Assembly (NCBI GenBank): GCA_032358165.1
Contig: JAALGY010000035.1
Span: 310,001-374,000, forward strand
Source of the DNA: Diplosphaera chodatii
Taxonomy: Eukaryota > Chlorophyta > Trebouxiophyceae > Prasiolales > Stichococcaceae
Reading direction: 5' to 3'
DNA length: 64,000 bases
Made by a program: the position numbers and the translations under genes. Within the stretch, counting starts at the first letter, position 1. Every line of letters begins with the position of its first letter. Shown here in pieces: positions 59,401 through 64,000 of the stretch. The notes under the pieces are model-generated. The model searched no databases. It was not told the DNA's origin and worked only from the letters and a program-made list of their open reading frames with translations.

Positions 59401-62400
59401 AGGCGTGCTCTTCCAAGTGTTGCAGAAGACTTTGCCAGTGTGGGCGGGGACAGCCCCACCAGCAGCGTGGCCAGCAGCGGCGCAAGCGCATACAACAGCG
59501 CCGCCAGCCTGCCGGGCTCAGCGGTGTGTGCCCCTCCCGAGCTGTGCCCTGCATGTTGACCGTCGTGTCGAACACCAACATGCTGCAGGACTGTCACTTC
59601 AAGGACTCGTGGAGTGCACACCATGCTGGAAGTGCAGGTGCTGCCTCGGGCGGATGTGCTGATTTTGGGTGGTGACCTTGCCTACCCCAACCCAAGTAAT
59701 GAGACCTACGAGAAGCGATTGTTCAGGTATGTAATGCATGCTCCTGACTGGCCTGACAGTGCACGCATGGCCTGTGGCAGGCAGACCCTTTGCGCTGTGC
59801 CACTTCTCAGGTGTTGTGTGGGTGCTGCTGCTGTCCAGGCCATTTGAGGCAGCAATGCCGCCACCGTCACATGTGCACCCTGGGCTGCTGGTCACCAACA
59901 AGCCCGACTTGCCGCGGCCCAAGATCGCCTCGCCCACCGCAGTGGGGCCGGCCTGCAGCCTGTCGCGCGGGAGCACCGGCACCGCCGACAAGTGCGGCTT
60001 TGACAGTATGCAGAATATGCTGCTGAGCAACCCACTGCCATGCGTATGGTTGATGGGCTGGCATCCCATGCGGTTCGCACGGGCATGCCTTGAAACATCA
60101 GACGCTTCCGCACTGCAGGGTTGCTGCATTGGCCCAGCATGATGGACCCACAGCATTCGCAATCCCGGGCAACCACGACTGGATCGACGGTTTGGAGACC
60201 TTCCAGCGGCACATCCTGCACAAGGTACAATCAGGGCCCCTGGCGCATGTTTGTACAGCATGTGGGGCGTCTTGTCCTGTGAGCTTCCACCACTGATGCT
60301 GCTGCCTGCAGGGGTGGATTGGCGGCTGGCTGCTGCCGCAGGAGGCATCCTACTTTGCGCTCGCACTGCCCCACGGCTGGTGGCTGTTCGGCCTGGACCT
60401 GGCGCTGGACAACGACATCGACATGTGCCAGACACGGTGCGCTGCAATGCCCTGTGCAAGCTCTGTCGCAAGCTCAGACATGCCTGCAGAGTTTCCACAG
60501 TCGGGACAGTTGGCCAACCTGTGGACGCTGAGGCTGTGCATTCTGCTTGCACAGGTACTTTGCCCGGGTGGCGGAGGAGCGCATGGGGCCGGATGATGCG
60601 GCCATCCTGGTCACCCACGCGCCCCTGTGGCTGACAGCCTGGTGCGCCTGCGCATATGTATCATCAAGCTTAAACCCACGGACCATGGAGGCCACGAAGC
60701 AGTAACTGCTGCCGATATTCAGCCGCTGTGTGGCGCCCCAGGTACGAGGGGGAGCCCAGGGCGCACAACCTGCGGCAGCTGGTGCGGGGGCACCTGCGGG
60801 GGCGGGCGCGCGTGCACCTCGCCGGCGACCTGCACTTCTACATGCGGTGCGCCGCATCCCAGCTTGTACAGCCATGTCGCACAGTACGCAGCGGCATAAC
60901 TAAAGTTCTCACTGAACTGCTCCAGTGCCCCTGCATGGCTTACCCTCCAGCTCAGTGTCTGACCATGCATTGACTGTGAGGGTGCCGCGTCGCAGGCACT
61001 CGTTCAGGCCGCAGCAGAGCGGGGACGCCAGTGCATCTGCAGCGCAGCCGGTGGCTGAGGCCTCACCAGACGGCACGCCATCAGCACCGCAGCAGCAGCC
61101 AGCCGCCGTCGACGCTGGTGGCCCCAACCAGGCAGGACCCGGCAAGGTGCGGAAGCCGCAGTCCTTCGCAGACCTGAACCGAGGCATCAGCGTGACGGCT
61201 GCCTCCGGCTCAGCGGCAGGAGATGCGCCGCCGGCGCAGCGACAGCCCCAGAAGGCTGCAGCCATTGACAAGGCCACCATCCATGGCATGTATGACGATA
61301 TCCTACGGCAGCAGAGGAGTGAGGACACCGCTGCACAGCCGGCTGGCATGCAAGACACCGCCAGCCACAGGCTCCCCCCAGACCATGACACTGTCACCAG
61401 CAGCAGCGCTCCACACTGTAACGGCAGTGCCATGCGGAACGGCACAAGGCCTCAGCACTCGGGGCAGCAGGGCCAAAGCCCGTTCAAGCAGGCTGCAGAG
61501 GATGGCGCGGCCAGCTCTGTCATCGATGGCAGCCCCAGCCGCGTTCACGTCAATGGGAAAGGCGCCCAGGGTCTGGCGTGTGTCGCCAGCCTGGCAGAGG
61601 GTCTCCCGGACGCGGCGAGCGCGTCCGTCGATTTTGGCAGGGCAGACGGCATGCCGCGTGCGGCGTCTGGCGACAGCCTAGCGTCCGCCTTTGCTGGCGC
61701 GCCGCCGTTCAGCGACTCGGGCGACAGCGATGACGCGGACAGCAGCGGCGACGGCAGCAGGCCGGGCGGCGCGAGCAGCATCGGTCGCAACTCCTCAGAA
61801 GGCAGCGAGCAGATTGTGTGGTCGCCGCCGCAAATGCAGCAGCAGCGCTCGCAGCAGCAGAATGGCGGGGCGCAGATGCCTTCGCGCCCTTCTGCTGTGC
61901 GATTTGGCAGCGTGGTGAGCACCGTGATGCACCGGCTTGTCGCTTTCAACTGCATGCTATAGACAGCAGCAATGTTGTGGATCAGTATGGGTAGCTGTCT
62001 AGATGGTTGGCCTGGTAGACAACAGCAAGGTTGTAGATGAGTGCAGGTAGTTCTCGAGGTGGTTTAATGGCTATGTAAGCTTCACCTGATCTCCGTGCAG
62101 GAGCATGGGCACCCCATGGAGACGCAGCCGTCAATAGATGACCTGGACGACTTTTCCCAGATCGGCAGCGCAACAGAATTTGTGCGTTCGCTGGCCGCTT
62201 GCACGCCTTCTGCCTGCACGTGCAATCTTGATTCAAGCAGCACTGTTCTGCATGTCCGGTCTTGTCAGTGTCCCGCGCAACGTCGAGGCTCACTCTTCTT
62301 CTTCGCTTGCGATGCGCCGCAGGAGCGGGAGGCTGCGGGCGCGCACCTGCTGGACCCGGAGCACCTGATCGTCAACGGCCTGGGGGGCGCCTTCCTGCAC

Positions 62401-64000
62401 CCCACCCACTGCTTTGCACACGGTGAGCCCGCCCAGATGCAGCGTCGAAGCAAGACGATGTCCATGCGGGGCTCATTGACACTGCAATCAGTCTCGCGGA
62501 CCTTGCATGGGCACTGATGCACGGTGATGTGTGCTGCTCACGCAGCTCACTTTGCGCCCGTGCGGGACCAGGAGGCAGACGCGGCCTTCGTGCACTCGTG
62601 TCACGGCCCCCATGCTGTGCCACGCAGCCACGGTGCGTTCCCCATTTCCCCCATCATTCCGTACTGGGCCATCCCTGCCATGCGCTCCCGGGCTGACCAG
62701 CCAGTCTGCACCCAGGTGAGGTCCAGTCTCGTGACGCATCAGTCTGCTGCTGTTGCTGCTGCAGATAGCCGCTGCAGCGAGGCAGGCAGCGCCAATGGCG
62801 TCGTGGCCGGAGAGTTTCGCTGCGCGTCGGCGTACCCGAGCCCCGGGCGCTCCGTGAAGCTGGGCCGCCAGAACCTGCACCTGTTCCGCCTCAAGAACAC
62901 GCGCTTCGACGTCATCGGCGGCCTGGTGTACTTCTTCCTCGTGGTACGCCTCATTACCTCCCAAGCCTGGCAACATGCTGCGAGCTGCAGTGTGCGACAG
63001 GCAGCCGTCCCATGATCTTTTGTGGCCGAGGGCTCCTGCAGTTCACCAGGTTTCCCGCTTTGCGCAGGTGAGCGTGATGCCGCGGTGCACGTCTGTGGGC
63101 GCCGTGCTGAAGGCCGCCGGCCCCCTGGAGGGCCTCCAGCTGTTCGTCGCCGCCGGGTGGGAGGCGCTGTGCGCCATCTTCACGGAGAGCTACGTCTCGT
63201 TGGTGGGTGTCGAGCTAGGCAGCATCCAAAACCTGCCATGAACTGGTACAGCCAGTGGCAGTGCACTGATTGCTGACATGCTCCCTCTCCAAGGCTTGAA
63301 CAAGTTTATCCTTTGGTTGTGCAGGCGGCCTTGGTCGGGTTCTTCATGCTGCTCCTCGTCTTTGCACGGGCGGGGGGTGTGGGCGTGGTGGAAGGCCCCG
63401 TGCCCCTCCAGACCGCCAAGAACGAGCCGCTGCCTGCCAGCATCAGCCTGCGGTGCGCTGAACTTATTTGTGGCTCCGCCTTGGTGCAAGTGTACGATGC
63501 TTGTCGAGTTGTAGGTGGCATGCGAGCTCACCACATCAACCGAGGCTTGGCAGGATTCAGCACTGCATCTAAAGCAGTTGTATGACCATGTCTGCAGGGC
63601 ACGGCATGGCGGCCTGGCCACGCAGCTGCTGTTTGCCTCCGCGCATCTGGGCATGCACCTCACAGCCGCCATCAGCCTCATGCTGCTGCTCGAGCTAGCC
63701 ACCGAAACCTGCATCAAGTGCGTGCTGATCTCAGTGTTATCTGTCACCTGCCAACATGCGCCGAGCTGCCTGCTACTGCCCAATATCAAATGCTGTATAC
63801 CTGGCAAGAGGAGGCTCATGCCGACATGTCAGCCTGTCGGTCGTGGCCCAGGTACGAGAAGGTGGGCAGCGAGGGGTACCACAGCCTGTTCCGCTGGTAC
63901 AGCGCCTTCGAGGCGGCGCAGTTCCCGGACCCCTCCGGCCTGCGGGCGCGCCTGTCCGCCTGGACGCTGGGTGAGCTACCGCCCCAAGACTCGTGCGTGG
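56487..64000 (+). CDS. Multi-pass calcineurin-like metallophosphoesterase, 3' end outside window
   Basis: Plant-type membrane protein with a cytosolic or lumenal metallophosphoesterase domain between helices; biochemical role uncharacterised. The ATG at 56487 leads to SLYIVASCAFAVVTYDSAQ and LNQKWWLTYAGVLSAAYLYL, YIAWLCSAVFLHLPSVGRLG, LTIARDDTISPVFMLWLTLM, then PWYSGTSADMYRTIFGLVIS and LFLGRFDMRTMQ, WLDFMADTGDGGNPTYAVAR, VLILGGDLAYPNPSNETYEK, AFAIPGNHDWIDGLETFQRH, GGWLLPQEASYFALALPHGW, LFGLDLALDNDIDMCQ, ILVTHAPLWLTAW, HLAGDLHFYMRHSF, later EHLIVNGLGGAFLHPTH and FDVIGGLVYFFLVV. Metal-site motifs DTGD, GDLAY, GNHD, THAP and GDLH are intact. A disordered insert (mainly exon 60995-61914) separates GDLHFYMRHSF from HLIVNGLGG. 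The last visible exon ends WYSAFEAAQFPDPSGLRARL, which continues outside. There are many exons; borders are approximate. Confidence 0.9.
61960..62065. repeat. Imperfect 55-bp tandem duplication in an intron
   Basis: Two diverged copies, beginning tagacagcagcaatgttgtg (61960) and tagacaacagcaaggttgta (62015), lie side by side in the intron 61915-62100 of the phosphoesterase gene. No coding role is evident. Confidence 0.7.

Noticed and set aside
1..64000. CRISPR arrays, bacterial-style operons, rRNA or tRNA genes, prophage
   Set aside because: None was seen by eye. The intron-rich gene structure is that of a eukaryotic nuclear genome. Short tRNAs could still be missed without a covariance-model scan.

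Overview
This window is nuclear DNA from a green alga, most likely a coccoid trebouxiophyte of the Chlorella type (an inference). Genes are closely packed on both strands. All but one are split into many short exons by GT-AG introns whose acceptors mostly read tgcag or ctgcag. Proteins are rich in Ala, Gly, Pro and Gln. The protein families are plant-like: plastid cytochrome c6A, ABCG7-type transporter, farnesylcysteine lyase, VPS9A, plant MED12 and a plant-specific membrane metallophosphoesterase. There are no bacterial operons, CRISPR arrays or recognisable rRNA or tRNA genes.

Layout, left to right: prenylcysteine oxidase (-, cut by the left edge); ERK7/MAPK15-type kinase (+); TAF11 (-); a Pro/Arg/Ser-rich protein with RWGPE motifs (+); tubulin cofactor A (+); cytochrome c6A (-); plastid-type ABCB transporter (+); EamA/DMT transporter (-); RSZ-type SR splicing factor (-); ABCG7-like transporter (+); VPS9-domain Rab5 exchange factor with a very long Ala/Pro tail (-); a possible unassigned exon (-); Mediator MED12 (+); PP4 regulatory subunit 2 (-); ORC6 (+); YrdC/Sua5 (-); a Helitron-derived gene with two FCS-like zinc fingers (-); NUP58-like FG nucleoporin (-); eIF3k (+); adenylate kinase (-); an intronless hexokinase (+); and a multi-pass calcineurin-like phosphoesterase (+, cut by the right edge).

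The genes do not form one pathway. Most are single-copy housekeeping functions: transcription (TAF11, MED12), splicing (RSZ), translation (eIF3k, YrdC), replication (ORC6), nuclear transport (NUP58), trafficking (VPS9A), the cytoskeleton (TBCA) and the plastid (c6A, ABCB, adenylate kinase). They alternate in convergent pairs 190-450 bp apart and divergent pairs that probably share promoter regions.

The least ordinary items are the Helitron-derived zinc-finger gene, the single-exon hexokinase, a roughly 300-residue disordered insertion inside the conserved phosphoesterase, and the long tail on the VPS9 protein. Exon borders were placed by eye from splice signals, reading phase and remembered family sequences. 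Ends flagged as unresolved should be treated as approximate.
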